A stretch of DNA of 64,000 nucleotides from Prevotellaceae bacterium MN60 (GCA_900199555.1 FZQZ01000007.1:1-64000), one strand, 5' to 3'; counted from the first letter of the stretch, positions 50,759 to 61,629 are shown. Notes: generated from the letters alone by a model not told the origin. Numbers and translations: made by a program.

Positions 50759-50889
50759 CTCGTTCGAGAAAACTCAAATAAATTTTGGTTTTCTCTTCAC
50801 TTAATCGTACCTCTGACTTCGTCGAAAGTACTTTCGCTCGAAAATGCTCAAATATAATTTGGCATTTTCCTCGCTTATTCGTACCTTTG
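50759..50889 (+). repeat. Two tandem copies of the promoter-carrying element
   Basis: The first copy (50759-50815) has a decayed box TACCTCTG. The second (50815-50889) has the full set: GTCGAAAG, CGCTCG, the hairpin AAAATGC...GCATTTT, CTCGCTTATTCG and TACCTTTG at 50882-50889, with TTTG 20 bp upstream of it. It drives the fructokinase gene. Confidence 0.8.
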
Positions 50890-50908
50890 CAAGCAAAAAG
50901 CTAAGATT

Positions 50909-51868
50909 ATGCGAAAAGTCATCGGAATCGGCGAGACGGTACTCGATATCATCTTCCGTAACGACCAGCCTATCAGTGCTATACCTGGAGGTTCATCTTT
51001 TAATGCAGTTATCTCATTGGGACGCTCTGGCGTTGAGGCTACTTTCATTGGTGAAACGGGCAACGACCGTGTTGGTCGTAACACCATCCAGTTCTTGCGT
51101 GACAATGGTTGTCAGGCAGATAGCGTTAATGTCTATCCCGATTCAAAGTCATCACTGTCATTGGCGTTCCTCAACGAGCGCAATGATGCCGAATATATCT
51201 TCTATAAGAACCATCTTCGCGATCGTCTTGACTTCTCTTTCCCAGAGGTTCACGCTGACGATTTGATACTCTTTGGTTCTTTTTATGCCTTGAATCCCGT
51301 TATCCGTCCACAGGTGAAGAGCTTCTTGGAGTATGCCCACGAGCAGGGAGCCATCCTCTATTATGACGTCAACTTCAGAGCCTCTCATCAGCATGAGGTG
51401 ATGAAGATTACGCCCAATCTTTTGGAGAACTTCGAGTTGGCAGATATTGTACGCGGTTCAGCAGAAGACTTTGAATATTTGTTTAAGAAAGATAATCCTG
51501 AGAGCATCTATCGTTCGCAGATAGCCTTCTATACCAAGAAGTTTGTCTATACGCATGCTGCAGAACCAGTAGATCTCTTTGCCGAGAATGGATTCCACAA
51601 GCAGTATGCTATTGCTCCGATGGAGACGGTAAGTACCATTGGTGCTGGTGACAACTTCAATGCAGGTTTCCTCTTCGGATTGATAAAGAATCAGATTACG
51701 CGTGCCGACTTTGACAACGGACTCTCCGAGCAGCAGTGGGATGAAGTGCTTGCTTCTGCTCTTCAGTTCTCTGCCGAGTCTTGTCGCAGCCTTTACAACT
51801 ATGTATCACAGGAGTTTGGTGCACAGCGTAAAAAGGAATTAGAAGATCAATTACTAGAACAAGAATAA
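50909..51868 (+). CDS. PfkB family carbohydrate kinase (fructokinase-like)
   Basis: 319 residues. Ribokinase-fold features: GIGETVLDIIF and GGSSFNAVISLGRSG (sugar-binding motif, near residue 30), GSAEDFEYLF, and STIGAGDNFNAGFLFGL (catalytic Asp and anion hole, near 245). Phosphorylates fructose or a related sugar with ATP; substrate inferred from family. First gene downstream of the tandem promoter element, and 4 bp before the flavodiiron gene. Confidence 0.88.
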   Translation: MRKVIGIGETVLDIIFRNDQPISAIPGGSSFNAVISLGRSGVEATFIGETGNDRVGRNTIQFLRDNGCQADSVNVYPDSKSSLSLAFLNERNDAEYIFYKNHLRDRLDFSFPEVHADDLILFGSFYALNPVIRPQVKSFLEYAHEQGAILYYDVNFRASHQHEVMKITPNLLENFELADIVRGSAEDFEYLFKKDNPESIYRSQIAFYTKKFVYTHAAEPVDLFAENGFHKQYAIAPMETVSTIGAGDNFNAGFLFGLIKNQITRADFDNGLSEQQWDEVLASALQFSAESCRSLYNYVSQEFGAQRKKELEDQLLEQE

Positions 51869-51872
51869 AACT

Positions 51873-53054
51873 ATGCAGAACATTACCGAAAACATCTACT
51901 ACGTTGGTGTCAACGACCGCAACAAGTCGCTTTTCGAGGGATTGTGGCCTTTGCCCAATGGTGTGAGTTACAACTCGTATCTCATCGACGACGAGAAAGT
52001 GTGCCTTATCGATACTGTTGAGGTGGATTTCTTCACCCAGTATATCGAGCGTATTCATGAGGTTATTGGTGAGCGCAAGGTTGACTACCTTGTTATCAAT
52101 CACATGGAGCCCGACCATAGCGGCTCTATCGCGCTCATCAAGAAATACTATCCTGAGATACAGATTATCGGTAATAAGAAGACATTCCAGATGCTGGAAG
52201 GCTTCTATGGTATCTGCGACAACACCGTGGAGGTGGGCAATGGTGATAGCATTGCACTTGGCAAACAGAAGCTCAACTTTGTGCTTACTCCAATGGTTCA
52301 CTGGCCTGAGACGATGGTGACACTCTGTGGCACTACACTCTTTAGTGGCGATGCCTTTGGGTGCTTTGGCGCCCTGAATGGTGGTATTATTGATGCACAA
52401 ATCAATTGCGATACCTATTGGCTGGAGATGGAGCGCTACTATAGTAATATCGTGGGCAAATATGGTACTCCCGTACAGAATGCCCTGAAGAAGTTGGCTG
52501 ATGTCAAACTCGACTATATCTGTGCTACTCATGGACCTGTATGGCATAAGTATATCGATAAGGTGATAGCTATCTATGACCGCTTGTCTAAGTATGAGAC
52601 AGAGCCCGGACTGGTTATCTGCTATGGTACAATGTATGGCAATACCGAGCGTGCTGCTGAGGTAATTGCCCGTGCTGCATCAGAGGCTGGTGTGAAGAAT
52701 ATTGTGGTATATAATGTCTCTAAGACTCACCACTCTTATATCATCCGTGATGTCTTCCGCTATAAGGGACTGATAGTAGGTGCTCCAACCTATAACACCG
52801 CCCTGTATCATGAGATGGATGTACTGCTCAGCGAGTTGGCTGGTAAGGATATCAAGAACCATCTGCTGGGTTGGTTTGGCTCCTACGGCTGGGCATCGAA
52901 AGCCGTTAGCGAGATTGCTCGTTGGAATGAAGAGAAGCTGCACTACGAGCAAGTGGGTGAACCTGTAGAAATCAAACAAAGTCTGACGCCAGAGACCAAG
53001 GCACAGTGCGAGGCGCTGGGTCGTGCGATGGCAGAAAGACTGAAGAACCTATAA
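51873..53054 (+). CDS. Flavodiiron protein (FprA-type)
   Basis: 393 residues. The N-terminal metallo-beta-lactamase domain carries the diiron motif HMEPDHSGS (near residue 80), GDAFG and a final His; the C-terminal flavodoxin domain begins near 250 with ICYGTMYGNTERAAEVIA and includes GAPTYN. Reduces O2 or NO to protect an anaerobe; substrate preference is not readable. Probably co-transcribed with the kinase. Confidence 0.94.
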   Translation: MQNITENIYYVGVNDRNKSLFEGLWPLPNGVSYNSYLIDDEKVCLIDTVEVDFFTQYIERIHEVIGERKVDYLVINHMEPDHSGSIALIKKYYPEIQIIGNKKTFQMLEGFYGICDNTVEVGNGDSIALGKQKLNFVLTPMVHWPETMVTLCGTTLFSGDAFGCFGALNGGIIDAQINCDTYWLEMERYYSNIVGKYGTPVQNALKKLADVKLDYICATHGPVWHKYIDKVIAIYDRLSKYETEPGLVICYGTMYGNTERAAEVIARAASEAGVKNIVVYNVSKTHHSYIIRDVFRYKGLIVGAPTYNTALYHEMDVLLSELAGKDIKNHLLGWFGSYGWASKAVSEIARWNEEKLHYEQVGEPVEIKQSLTPETKAQCEALGRAMAERLKNL

Positions 53055-53075
53055 TATAGAAAGTAAGAAAAAGAT

Positions 53076-54176
53076 ATGTCATTAAAATGTGGTATTGTCG
53101 GACTGCCTAACGTGGGCAAGTCTACTTTGTTCAACTGTCTGTCTAGTGCCAAGGCACAGGCAGCCAATTTCCCTTTTTGTACAATTGAACCTAATGTAGG
53201 TGTTATCACCGTTCCCGATGAGCGCCTGACAAAGCTTGCCGAGCTGGTTCATCCAGGACGCATCGTGCCTGCCACCTGTGAGATTGTTGATATCGCAGGT
53301 CTGGTAAAGGGTGCTTCTAAGGGTGAGGGACTTGGCAATAAGTTCTTGGGTAATATCCGTGAGACGGATGCTATCATCCATGTGTTGCGTTGCTTCGAGG
53401 ATGAGAATATCACCCATGTGGACGGTTCTATCGATCCTATCCGCGATAAAGAGATTATCGATACAGAGCTTCAGTTGAAAGACCTTGAGACTATCGACAG
53501 TCGTCTGGCAAAGACTGAGAAGGCTGCTGCTGCAGGCAACAAGGATGCCAAGGTAGAGGTAACTGTGCTGAAGGCTTATAAAGAGGTGCTGGAGCAGGGT
53601 AAGAATGCCCGTATCGTTGAGTTCGAGAGCAAAGACGAACAGGATTGTGCCAAGAACCTGTTCCTCCTGACTGCCAAGCCCGTGCTTTATGTCTGCAATG
53701 TAGGTGAGGCTGATGCTAAGAATGGTAATGCTTTCACTCAGAAGGTAGAAGCGCTGGCTAAGGAAGAAGGTGCTGAGGCAATGGTTATTGCTGCCAAGAC
53801 CGAAGAGGATATCGCTGAGCTCGAGAGCTACGAGGACAAGCAGCTGTTCTTGGAAGAGCTGGGCTTGGAAGAGAGTGGTGTCAACCGTCTGATTAAGAAG
53901 GCCTATGCACTGCTGAATCTCGAAACCTTTATCACCGCTGGTGAGATGGAGGTAAAGGCTTGGACCTATAAGAAAGGATGGAAGGCTCCACAGTGCGCTG
54001 GTGTTATTCATACCGACTTTGAAAAGGGCTTTATCCGTGCCGAGGTTATCAAGTACGACGACTATATCCAGTATGGCTCAGAGGCTGCCGTTCGTGAAGC
54101 CGGTAAGATGGGCATCGAGGGTAAGGAGTATGTCGTACAGGATGGCGACATCATGCACTTCAGATTTAATGTATAA
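53076..54176 (+). CDS. ychF: Ribosome-binding ATPase YchF
   Basis: 366 residues. G1 [15 protein letters not shown], the OBG-type [13 protein letters not shown]3 [20 protein letters not shown], and a noncanonical NxxE in the G4 place (YVCNVGEAD), which is why YchF prefers ATP. A TGS domain ([30 protein letters not shown]) ends the protein. Confidence 0.96.
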   Translation: MSLKCGIVGLPNVGKSTLFNCLSSAKAQAANFPFCTIEPNVGVITVPDERLTKLAELVHPGRIVPATCEIVDIAGLVKGASKGEGLGNKFLGNIRETDAIIHVLRCFEDENITHVDGSIDPIRDKEIIDTELQLKDLETIDSRLAKTEKAAAAGNKDAKVEVTVLKAYKEVLEQGKNARIVEFESKDEQDCAKNLFLLTAKPVLYVCNVGEADAKNGNAFTQKVEALAKEEGAEAMVIAAKTEEDIAELESYEDKQLFLEELGLEESGVNRLIKKAYALLNLETFITAGEMEVKAWTYKKGWKAPQCAGVIHTDFEKGFIRAEVIKYDDYIQYGSEAAVREAGKMGIEGKEYVVQDGDIMHFRFNV

Positions 54177-54179
54177 TCT

Positions 54180-55028
54180 ATGGAACTCCTAAGCTATATC
54201 GTTTGGAACCCCAGCTTGAGCCTTGGCCCCTTCCGCTGGTACTCGCTCTGCTGGCTGTTGGGCTTAGCGCTTGCCTATCTCGTAGTCAAGAAGCTCTATA
54301 AGGAGCAAAAGATCAAAGACGAACTCTTCGACCCCTTGTTCATTTACTGCTTTCTGGGTATTCTGATTGGTGCGCGCTTAGGCCATTGCATCTTCTATCA
54401 GCCCGACTACTTCCTAACTTCAGGAAAGGGCTTTGTAGAGATGCTGCTGCCCATTCACTTCCTGCCAGATGGCGGTGTGAAGTTTACTGGTTATGAGGGC
54501 TTGGCATCTCATGGTGGTACCCTCGGTTTGATGATTGCCCTTTGGCTTTATGTCAAGAAGACCAAGTTAAGCATCTGGATGGTACTCGACAATATTGCTA
54601 TTGCTACGGGTGTCACTGCCTGCTTCATTCGTTTGGGCAACCTGATGAACTCTGAGATTATTGGTAAGATAACAGATGTGCCCTGGGCCTTTATCTTCGA
54701 GCGTGTAGATACGATGCCACGCCATCCCGGACAACTCTACGAGGCTATTGCCTATGCGGTGTTGTTTGGCTTGATGTGGTGGTTGCACAAGAAAGGAATG
54801 TCTGTGGGGAAACCACAGACCACAAGTAGCGTGCTAAAGGTAGGTACAGGCTGGTTCTTTGGTTTCTGCCTTACCTATATCTTCACTTTCCGCTTCTTCA
54901 TCGAATATACCAAGGAGATACAAGAAGCCTTTGAAGCCTCCCTGCCACTCGATATGGGACAGATTCTCTCCGTTCCCTTTATCATCATCGGTGTGGCTTG
55001 TATGTTGAGAGCCAGAAAACTTAGTTAA
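54180..55028 (+). CDS. lgt: Prolipoprotein diacylglyceryl transferase
   Basis: 282 residues with seven spans. Signatures: [25 protein letters not shown] (essential His), [12 protein letters not shown] (Lgt signature Arg), RHPGQLYEA. Adds the diacylglyceryl group to lipobox cysteines, several of which occur in proteins of this window. Tail-to-tail with the PAQR gene, overlapping by 4 bp. Confidence 0.96.
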   Translation: MELLSYIVWNPSLSLGPFRWYSLCWLLGLALAYLVVKKLYKEQKIKDELFDPLFIYCFLGILIGARLGHCIFYQPDYFLTSGKGFVEMLLPIHFLPDGGVKFTGYEGLASHGGTLGLMIALWLYVKKTKLSIWMVLDNIAIATGVTACFIRLGNLMNSEIIGKITDVPWAFIFERVDTMPRHPGQLYEAIAYAVLFGLMWWLHKKGMSVGKPQTTSSVLKVGTGWFFGFCLTYIFTFRFFIEYTKEIQEAFEASLPLDMGQILSVPFIIIGVACMLRARKLS

Positions 55029-55675
55029 AGATATTCCATCAGTACGTCCCAAACGGCAACGATGTGACATACACTACCTGCCAGGACAAAGAAGTGGAAT
55101 ACGGAGTGCATAAACGGCTTTTTATGCAAGGAATAAAAGAGGGCGCCTGTAATATAGCAGACGCCCTCTGCTATTATCCAGACGACAGCTGCTGTAGATA
55201 CGGAGTCGATGAGTGGTTTGAAGGCTACCAGCACGCTCAATCCCATACCAATGAAACAGAAGGTTTCTAGGTTGGAGTGCTCCTTCAAACGGATAAAGCT
55301 GACAATGGTGCCAGCAATGGCGCACAACCATACAAAGGAGAAGAGCGACCAGCCCCAATAACCTTGTTGGCGTAGTGCCACCAGTGTGAGTGGTGAATAA
55401 CTACCCGCTATATGCCAATAGATAGCGGCATGATCCCATTTACGGAAGCGTTCACGCCACTTAGAATGTAGTGGTACAGCATGATAAACGGTGGAGGCTA
55501 CGTAAGAGCCAAGCATACCAAAGAGGTAGAGGCACACACCTAATCGCGCCCAAGGGTTGTCGCCCTTGAAAGCCATCACGAGGAATATCACACCAAATGC
55601 CACACCCATGACGATGCCACCGGCATGCGACCATGAGTTCAATAGCTCTTCTTTATGGGTATAACGGATTGCCAT
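55025..55675 (-). CDS. Hemolysin III / PAQR family membrane protein
   Basis: 216 residues, seven spans. Family markers: [12 protein letters not shown] (first His), [35 protein letters not shown] (second and third) and [19 protein letters not shown] (zinc His-x3-His). PAQR proteins in bacteria are named after a reported hemolysin, but most are zinc-dependent membrane hydrolases with unproven roles. Confidence 0.92.
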   Translation of the reverse strand: MAIRYTHKEELLNSWSHAGGIVMGVAFGVIFLVMAFKGDNPWARLGVCLYLFGMLGSYVASTVYHAVPLHSKWRERFRKWDHAAIYWHIAGSYSPLTLVALRQQGYWGWSLFSFVWLCAIAGTIVSFIRLKEHSNLETFCFIGMGLSVLVAFKPLIDSVSTAAVVWIIAEGVCYITGALFYSLHKKPFMHSVFHFFVLAGSVCHIVAVWDVLMEYL

Positions 55676-55688
55676 TTTGATTGTAAAT

Positions 55689-55718
55689 GTCCCGACAGGT
55701 CAGGAGACCTATCGGGAC
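55689..55718 (-). terminator. Terminator of pnp
   Basis: A 13-bp stem (55689-55701 with 55706-55718); the single imperfect pair is a U-G wobble only in the minus-strand RNA, so it suits the pnp transcript. Confidence 0.7.
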
Positions 55719-55747
55719 GATATTTTATTAGCGTTATACTTCGCGAC

Positions 55748-58066
55748 TTAGAAGTCCATCTTGTCCAACTCGTCGCTGAAGTCCTTAGGCTCGTTGTTCT
55801 CTGCAGGAGCCTGATACTCGTCGTTACGCTCGCGACGCTCAGGACGAGGACGGCGCTCACCACGGTCAGGACGAGGACGGCGATCGCCACGCTCGGGGCG
55901 CTCACGACGACGCTGCTGTGGCTCTACATAGTCGGCAGGCTTCTCAACGAGTACACGGTGAGAGAGCTTGAACTTACCAGTCTTAGGATCAATCTCGAGC
56001 AACTTAACAGTAATCTTGTCGCCCTCCTTGATGCCAGCTTCCTCAACAGTCTCCAGGCGCTTCCAGTCAATTTCCGAGATGTGGAGCAGACCATCCTTGC
56101 CAGGCATGAACTCTACGAAGCAGCCATAAGGCATGATGCTACGAACGGTACCCTCGTAAACCTCACCAACCTCGGGGATGGCAACGATAGCACGAATCTT
56201 GGCGATAGCAGCGTCGATGCTCTCCTTGTTAGGAGCGCTAACCTGTACCTTACCAACACCGTCGGTCTCGTCGATAGTGATAGTAGCACCAGTATCTTCC
56301 TGCATCTGCTGGATAATCTTACCACCAGGGCCAATCACAGCACCGATGAACTCCTTAGGAATATCGAATGCCTCGATACGTGGAACCTGAGGCTTCATCT
56401 CTGCACGTGGCTCAGCGATAGTATCGGTGATGCACTTCAAGATGTGCTCACGACCAGCCTTAGCCTGCATCAGTGCCTTCTCCAGAATGTCGAATGACAG
56501 ACCGTCGCACTTGATATCCATCTGAGTAGCGGTCAGACCATCCTTAGTACCAGTGGTCTTGAAGTCCATATCACCCAGGTGGTCCTCGTCACCGAGAATA
56601 TCAGACAGTACAGCGTACTTGTCCTCTCCAGGATTCTTAATCAGACCCATAGCGATACCTGAAACGGGCTTCTTCATAGGAACACCAGCGTCCATCAGAG
56701 CCAGCGTACCAGCACAAACGGTAGCCATTGATGAAGAACCGTTAGACTCCATAATCTGAGATACTACACGAACGGTGTAGGGGAAGTCAGCAGGAATCAT
56801 CTCCTTCAGACCGCGCCATGCCAGGTGACCGTGACCAATCTCACGGCGACCTACGCCACGCTGTGCCTTAGCCTCACCTGTACAGAATGGGGGGAAGTTG
56901 TAGTGCAGCAGGAAGCGCTGGTAGCTCTTGTCGAGAACATCGTCAACGAGCTTCTCGTCGAGCTTAGTACCCAGAGTAACGGTAGTCAGAGACTGTGTCT
57001 CACCACGAGTGAAGATTGAGCTTCCGTGAGGCATTGGCAGAGGAGAAACCTCGCACCAGATAGGACGAATCTCGTCGGTCTTACGACCATCAAGACGGAT
57101 ACCTTCGTCGAGGATACAACGGCGCATTGCGTCGCGCTCTACATCGTGGTAGTAGCGATCCATCATCGCATATTTCTCTTCCAGCTCATCCTCAGTGAGG
57201 TCGGCATGCTCAGCAGCATACTTTTCCTTGAAGTCAGTCAGAATCTTCTCGAAGGCTTCGGCACGAGCATGCTTTTCGAGAGCCTGCTTGGTAACGTCGT
57301 AAGCGGGCTGATACAGCTCCTTGTTCATGCGCTCGCGCAGTTCCTCATCGTTAACCTCGTGATTGTACTCACGCTTAACGTCAACACCCAGCTCCTTGCT
57401 GAGAGCGGTCTGCAGCTCACACATAGGCTTGATGGCGTCCATAGCAGCCTTCAAAGCACCGAGCAGATCCTGCTCTGATACTTCCTTCATCTCACCTTCT
57501 ACCATCATGATGTTCTCAGCTGAAGCACCAACCATGATGTCCATATCGGCCTCCTTCATCTGCTCGAAGGTAGGATCGATAACATACTCACCGTTAATAC
57601 GAGCTACGCGAACTTCAGAGATGGGGCACTCAAAGGGGATATCTGAACATGCCAGCGCTGCTGATGCTGCAAAACCTGCCAAAGCATCAGGCTGATCAAC
57701 ACCATCGGCACTGAGCAGCATTACGTTGACAAATACTTCTGCGTGATAGTTAGAGGGGAACAATGGGCGAAGCACACGGTCAACCAGTCGGCTAGTCAGA
57801 ATCTCATTGTCTGAAGCCTTACCCTCGCGTTTTGTGAAACCACCGGGGAAACGGCCTGCGGCGGCGTACTGCTCTCTGTAGTCAACCTGCAGAGGCATAA
57901 AATCTGTTCCGGGAACTGCATCTTTTGCGGCACAAACAGTAGCCAGCAGTACAGTGTTGTTCATGCGGAGCATCACACTGCCATCGGCCTGCTTTGCCAC
58001 TTTCCCGGTCTCAATTGTGATGGTTCTTCCATCAGCCAATTGAATACTTTTCGTAATTACGTTCAT
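55748..58066 (-). CDS. pnp: Polynucleotide phosphorylase
   Basis: 772 residues. Two RNase PH domains (residues about 10-235 and 315-545), a KH domain ([17 protein letters not shown], near 565) and an S1 domain ([31 protein letters not shown], near 630). An Arg/Pro/Glu-rich tail ([20 protein letters not shown]) is added, perhaps for RNA or degradosome contact. Degrades RNA from the 3' end using phosphate. The leader holds a TGCGC/GCGCA hairpin. Confidence 0.96.
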   Translation of the reverse strand: MNVITKSIQLADGRTITIETGKVAKQADGSVMLRMNNTVLLATVCAAKDAVPGTDFMPLQVDYREQYAAAGRFPGGFTKREGKASDNEILTSRLVDRVLRPLFPSNYHAEVFVNVMLLSADGVDQPDALAGFAASAALACSDIPFECPISEVRVARINGEYVIDPTFEQMKEADMDIMVGASAENIMMVEGEMKEVSEQDLLGALKAAMDAIKPMCELQTALSKELGVDVKREYNHEVNDEELRERMNKELYQPAYDVTKQALEKHARAEAFEKILTDFKEKYAAEHADLTEDELEEKYAMMDRYYHDVERDAMRRCILDEGIRLDGRKTDEIRPIWCEVSPLPMPHGSSIFTRGETQSLTTVTLGTKLDEKLVDDVLDKSYQRFLLHYNFPPFCTGEAKAQRGVGRREIGHGHLAWRGLKEMIPADFPYTVRVVSQIMESNGSSSMATVCAGTLALMDAGVPMKKPVSGIAMGLIKNPGEDKYAVLSDILGDEDHLGDMDFKTTGTKDGLTATQMDIKCDGLSFDILEKALMQAKAGREHILKCITDTIAEPRAEMKPQVPRIEAFDIPKEFIGAVIGPGGKIIQQMQEDTGATITIDETDGVGKVQVSAPNKESIDAAIAKIRAIVAIPEVGEVYEGTVRSIMPYGCFVEFMPGKDGLLHISEIDWKRLETVEEAGIKEGDKITVKLLEIDPKTGKFKLSHRVLVEKPADYVEPQQRRRERPERGDRRPRPDRGERRPRPERRERNDEYQAPAENNEPKDFSDELDKMDF

Positions 58067-58124
58067 CTTGTATTAAAACATCTAAAAATAAAAAAATGTG
58101 CGCCATAATGCGCAAAATCGGCTA

Positions 58125-58132
58125 CAAAGTTA
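58125..58132 (-). promoter_or_regulatory. -7 box TAACTTTG for pnp
   Basis: CAAAGTTA on the plus strand, giving a leader of about 50 nt with a TGCGC hairpin (around 58096-58113). Confidence 0.6.
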
Positions 58133-58227
58133 CACATTATTATATAAAGAAACGAAAAAATAAGCATATAATTATTGTTTTTTATGAAATAAAGAACAAA
58201 TTCTTTTGTATTGTGTCTGTTAAATAG

Positions 58228-58309
58228 TAACTTTGACTTTGTCGAAGATACTCACGCTCGAAAATGCCCAAATAAAATTTGGCATTTTGCTCACTTATTC
58301 GTAACTTTG
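58228..58309 (+). repeat. Single copy of the promoter-carrying element
   Basis: An older-looking promoter (TTTTG at 58203, TAACTTTG at 58228-58235) is followed by a full unit: GACTTTGTCGAAG, CTCACGCTCG, the hairpin AAAATGCC...GGCATTTT, GCTCACTTATTCG and TAACTTTG at 58302-58309, with TTTG 20 bp upstream. The -7 box thus occurs at both ends. Confidence 0.8.
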
Positions 58310-58335
58310 CACTCAAAAGAAAAAATACATCAACG

Positions 58336-59478
58336 ATGAAGAAATATTTTGTGTTGGCACTAACCGTACTAGCTATGGTTTCGTGCGGTGAGAAAAAGTT
58401 CCACGTAGAGGGTACTATTACCGATGCTAAAGACTCTCTGCTGCTATTTGAGAATGTTGGTATCGAAGAGATTACAGTAGTAGATTCTGTCCGCTTGGGT
58501 GAAGATGGTTCCTTCTCGTTTAGCGGTCTGGCTCAAGAGGCTCCTGAGTTCTATCGCCTGCGTATTGCCGGTCAGATTATCAATGTCTCTGTCGATTCTA
58601 CCGAAACCATTACTGTTAAGGCCAAGTATCCACAGATGGCTACCCAGTATGAGGTAAGTGGTTCTGACAACTGTCTGAAGATTAAGGAACTGTCACTGAA
58701 GCAGATAGAACTGCGACAGCGTGCCATCGCTATCAGCAATAATGAAGACCTGACCGTCAAGGAGACCAACGATAGTATTTATAAGTTGGTCAACCAGTAT
58801 AAGGAAGTGGTCAAGAAAGATTACATTTTTGCAGAGCCCAACAAGGCTTATGCATATTTCGCCCTGTTCCAGACATTGGGCGATATGCTGCTGTTCAATC
58901 CTCGCAACAATCGTGAAGACATCAAGGCCTTTGCTGCTGTGGCTACTAGCTGGGATAGTTATTATCCTAACTCTGCCCGTGGCGCCAACCTGCACAATAT
59001 TGCTATCGAGGGTATGAAGAATGTGCGCATCAACGATGCTGCACAGGCTCAGCAGATAGACCCCAGCAAGGTGGAAGAATCTGGTATCATTGATGTTGCT
59101 TTGAACGACAACAAGGGTAAGATGCGCCATCTGAAAGACCTGAAGGGTAAGGTGGTGTTGCTCGACTTCCACGTCTTTGCAGCCAACGAGTCTCCTGCAC
59201 GCATCCTGCAGTTGCGTGAGATTTACAACAAGTATCATGCACAGGGCTTTGAGGTATTCCAGGTGAGCATCGATACCGATGAGCACTTCTGGAAACAGCA
59301 GACTGCTGCACTGCCTTGGATAAGTGTACGTGCAGAGGGTGGCATACAGTCAAATACCTTGACACTCTACAATGTGCAAAGCATCCCTGAGTTCTTCTTG
59401 ATAGATCGTGGCAGCAACATTGTTGGACGCTCACAAACCATCAAGAATTTGGAAGAGGCTATCAAGAACCTGCTGTAA
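58336..59478 (+). CDS. DUF4369-type thioredoxin-fold lipoprotein lacking the CxxC pair
   Basis: 380 residues from the ATG at 58336 (signal peptide [17 protein letters not shown], lipobox Cys at residue 17); the frame upstream is the promoter element. Residues 25-130 fit the DUF4369 beta-domain. The C-terminal AhpC/TlpA-like domain begins near 245 ([33 protein letters not shown]). Where thiol reductases have WCxxC it reads FHVFAANES, so it has no redox pair; later cis-Pro (QSIPEFF) remains. Likely a binding or chaperone role. Confidence 0.82.
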   Translation: MKKYFVLALTVLAMVSCGEKKFHVEGTITDAKDSLLLFENVGIEEITVVDSVRLGEDGSFSFSGLAQEAPEFYRLRIAGQIINVSVDSTETITVKAKYPQMATQYEVSGSDNCLKIKELSLKQIELRQRAIAISNNEDLTVKETNDSIYKLVNQYKEVVKKDYIFAEPNKAYAYFALFQTLGDMLLFNPRNNREDIKAFAAVATSWDSYYPNSARGANLHNIAIEGMKNVRINDAAQAQQIDPSKVEESGIIDVALNDNKGKMRHLKDLKGKVVLLDFHVFAANESPARILQLREIYNKYHAQGFEVFQVSIDTDEHFWKQQTAALPWISVRAEGGIQSNTLTLYNVQSIPEFFLIDRGSNIVGRSQTIKNLEEAIKNLL

Positions 59479-59480
59479 GA

Positions 59481-60515
59481 ATGAACGAAGATTTCGATAT
59501 CAGACAAGAGCAGCTGTCTTCGAGCGAAAAGGAGTTCGAAAACGCCCTGCGCCCACTGGCATTCCATGATTTCAGTGGTCAGCAGCAGGTGGTGGAGAAC
59601 TTAGAGGTGTTCGTAGAAGCAGCTAAATATCGTGGCGAGCCTCTCGACCACGTGTTGCTGCATGGCCCTCCCGGATTGGGTAAGACAACACTTTCAAATA
59701 TCATCGCCAACGAGTTGGGCGTAGGCTTTAAGATTACCTCTGGTCCTGTGCTCGATAAGCCTGGCGACTTGGCAGGCATCCTGACGTCGTTGGAGAAAAA
59801 CGATGTGTTGTTTATCGACGAGATTCACCGCCTGTCGCCCGTTGTCGAAGAGTATCTCTACTCGGCAATGGAAGACTATCGTATCGATATCATGATAGAT
59901 AAAGGTCCGTCGGCTCGTTCGATACAGATTGACCTCAATCCGTTTACCTTGGTAGGCGCCACCACCCGTAGTGGTTTGCTGACAGCCCCTCTCCGTGCTC
60001 GTTTTGGCATCAATATGCACCTGCAATATTACGAGCCAGAGACACTGCAGAAGATTATCGAGCGCTCAGCCAGCATCTTGCGTGTGCCTATCACCAGCGA
60101 TGCCTCTGCCGAGATAGCTCGTCGCTCTCGTGGAACGCCCCGTATAGCCAATGCCCTGCTCAGAAGAGTACGCGACTTTGCACAGGTAAAGGGCACCGGA
60201 CGCATCGACACGCAGATTACGAAGATAGCCCTTACGGCACTCAATATCGACCAATATGGTCTTGACGAGATAGACAATCGCATCCTGCTCACCATCATCG
60301 ACAAGTTCCGTGGTGGTCCTGTGGGTATCACTACTATTGCCACCGCTATCGGTGAAGACTCTGGCACCATTGAGGAGGTGTATGAACCCTTCCTGATTAT
60401 GGAGGGTTTCATCAAGCGTACCCCACGTGGTCGTATGGTAACCGAACTGGCATACAGACACTTTGGTCGCAATCCCTATTCTGGGAATATCATGGAGCCA
60501 GGACTGTTTGAATGA
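59481..60515 (+). CDS. ruvB: Holliday junction branch migration ATPase RuvB
   Basis: 344 residues, AAA+ motor of Ruv[22 protein letters not shown] (Walker A), [10 protein letters not shown] (Walker B), [18 protein letters not shown] (sensor 1 and arginine finger) and a C-terminal winged helix with [21 protein letters not shown]. It starts 2 nt after the lipoprotein stop. Confidence 0.97.
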   Translation: MNEDFDIRQEQLSSSEKEFENALRPLAFHDFSGQQQVVENLEVFVEAAKYRGEPLDHVLLHGPPGLGKTTLSNIIANELGVGFKITSGPVLDKPGDLAGILTSLEKNDVLFIDEIHRLSPVVEEYLYSAMEDYRIDIMIDKGPSARSIQIDLNPFTLVGATTRSGLLTAPLRARFGINMHLQYYEPETLQKIIERSASILRVPITSDASAEIARRSRGTPRIANALLRRVRDFAQVKGTGRIDTQITKIALTALNIDQYGLDEIDNRILLTIIDKFRGGPVGITTIATAIGEDSGTIEEVYEPFLIMEGFIKRTPRGRMVTELAYRHFGRNPYSGNIMEPGLFE

Positions 60516-60535
60516 ATAGTGAATAGAGAATAGTT
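60514..60535 (+). repeat. Heptamer array between ruvB and coaD
   Basis: GAATAGT, GAATAGA and GAATAGT follow one another at 60514, 60521 and 60528 and run from the ruvB stop to 1 bp before the coaD ATG. Confidence 0.7.
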
Positions 60536-60991
60536 ATGACAAGAACAGGAATATTTGTAGGCAGTTTTAACCCGTTCACTGTGGGCCACGATTCTATCGT
60601 GACTCGCGCACTCCCCCTCTTCGATCGCTTGGTCATTGGAGTGGTAGGCGACCAGGTGCACAAGCCCGATATGCCTAGTGCCGAGGAGCGCATCAAGGCC
60701 ATCCGCGAGGTCTATCAAGACGAGCCACGCATAGAGGTGAAACCTTACTATGGATTGGCTGTCGACTTTGCTAAGGCTGAGAATGCCCACTTCATCGTAA
60801 AGGGTGTACGCTCAGTGAAAGACTTTGAATACGAGCGCGAACAGGCGGACATCAATCGCCAGTTGGCAGGTATCGAGACCATCCTGCTCTATGCCGAGCC
60901 ACACCTCTCGTCTATCTCTTCAACAATGGTACGCGAACTGCAGCACTTTGGTGTTGACGTTACGCCCTATCTCCCTCACAAAACTCATTAA
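60536..60991 (+). CDS. coaD: Phosphopantetheine adenylyltransferase
   Basis: 151 residues, fourth step of CoA synthesis. GIFVGSFNPFTVGHDSIV (nucleotidyl transferase TxGH-type motif), GVVGDQVHKPD, KGVRSVKDFEYE and SSISSTMVREL. Four bp before ybeY; part of a ruvB-coaD-ybeY run. Confidence 0.96.
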   Translation: MTRTGIFVGSFNPFTVGHDSIVTRALPLFDRLVIGVVGDQVHKPDMPSAEERIKAIREVYQDEPRIEVKPYYGLAVDFAKAENAHFIVKGVRSVKDFEYEREQADINRQLAGIETILLYAEPHLSSISSTMVRELQHFGVDVTPYLPHKTH

Positions 60992-60995
60992 TACT

Positions 60996-61406
60996 ATGAT
61001 TACCTATTCTTCAGAAAACGTAAAGTTCCCCAATATCAAGCGTCGCGAGACCACCGCATGGATTCGTCGTGTTGCTGCCACCTATGGCAAGAAAGTAGGA
61101 GAGGTGGGCTACCTCTTCTGTGACGATGAGCACATCCTTGAGGTCAACCGCGAATACTTGCAGCACGACTATTATACTGACATCATCACTTTCGACTATT
61201 GCGAAGACGATGTGTTGAATGGCGACCTTGTTATCTCGCTGGATACCGTACGCTCTAATGCCGAACTCTTCCACAAGGATTACGACGAAGAGTTGCATCG
61301 CGTCATTATTCACGGCATCCTTCATCTTTGCGGTCAGAACGACAAAGGTCCTGGCGAGCGTGAGCAGATGGAAGCAGCCGAGAACAAGGCACTGGCTTTG
61401 CGCTAA
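60996..61406 (+). CDS. ybeY: Endoribonuclease/rRNA maturation factor YbeY
   Basis: 136 residues from the ATG at 60996. The metal motif reads HGILHLCGQNDKG, so two of the usual three histidines (HGxLHLxGxDH) are present and the third is replaced by Asp-Lys; I believe this is shared by other Bacteroidales YbeY proteins. DIITFDYCEDDVLNGDLVIS upstream is conserved. Acts in 16S rRNA 3' end processing. It ends the coding run before the long repeat region. Confidence 0.9.
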   Translation: MITYSSENVKFPNIKRRETTAWIRRVAATYGKKVGEVGYLFCDDEHILEVNREYLQHDYYTDIITFDYCEDDVLNGDLVISLDTVRSNAELFHKDYDEELHRVIIHGILHLCGQNDKGPGEREQMEAAENKALALR

Positions 61407-61433
61407 ACAACATCTGCTTTTTTCTTATTGAGT

Positions 61434-61575
61434 ATTCAGCTCTGAATATAGTACATTCAGCGCTGAATACTATTGTTTTGAGGTGCAATACAATAACTAT
61501 TGAGGTGCGAGAGTAACTGATTCAGCGCTGAGTGTAGCTGATTGGGAGTTGAATGTAGCTAATTCGGAGCCCGTC
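61434..61575. repeat. ATTCAGCGCTGAAT / GTAGCTGATT phased array
   Basis: ATTCAG at 61434 and 61455 (21 bp; the second is inside the 14-bp palindrome ATTCAGCGCTGAAT), TTGAGGTGC at 61478 and 61500 (22 bp), then GTAACTGATT, GTAGCTGATT and GTAGCTAATT at 61513, 61534 and 61555 (21 bp). Word parts AGCGCTGAGT and GGAGTTGAAT also occur in the array at 23006-23127. Confidence 0.75.
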
Positions 61576-61629
61576 AATTTAGTATAGCACGTGGTAGGGG
61601 AAAGACTTGGATTTCGCTTAAAAATTATG

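Noticed and set aside
51696..52547. 283-codon open frame opposite the kinase and flavodiiron genes
   Set aside because: Antisense shadow of two well-identified genes.
53082..54011. 309-codon open frame opposite ychF
   Set aside because: It is the antisense shadow of a strongly conserved gene, has no promoter or family resemblance, and is rich in residues expected from antisense reading.
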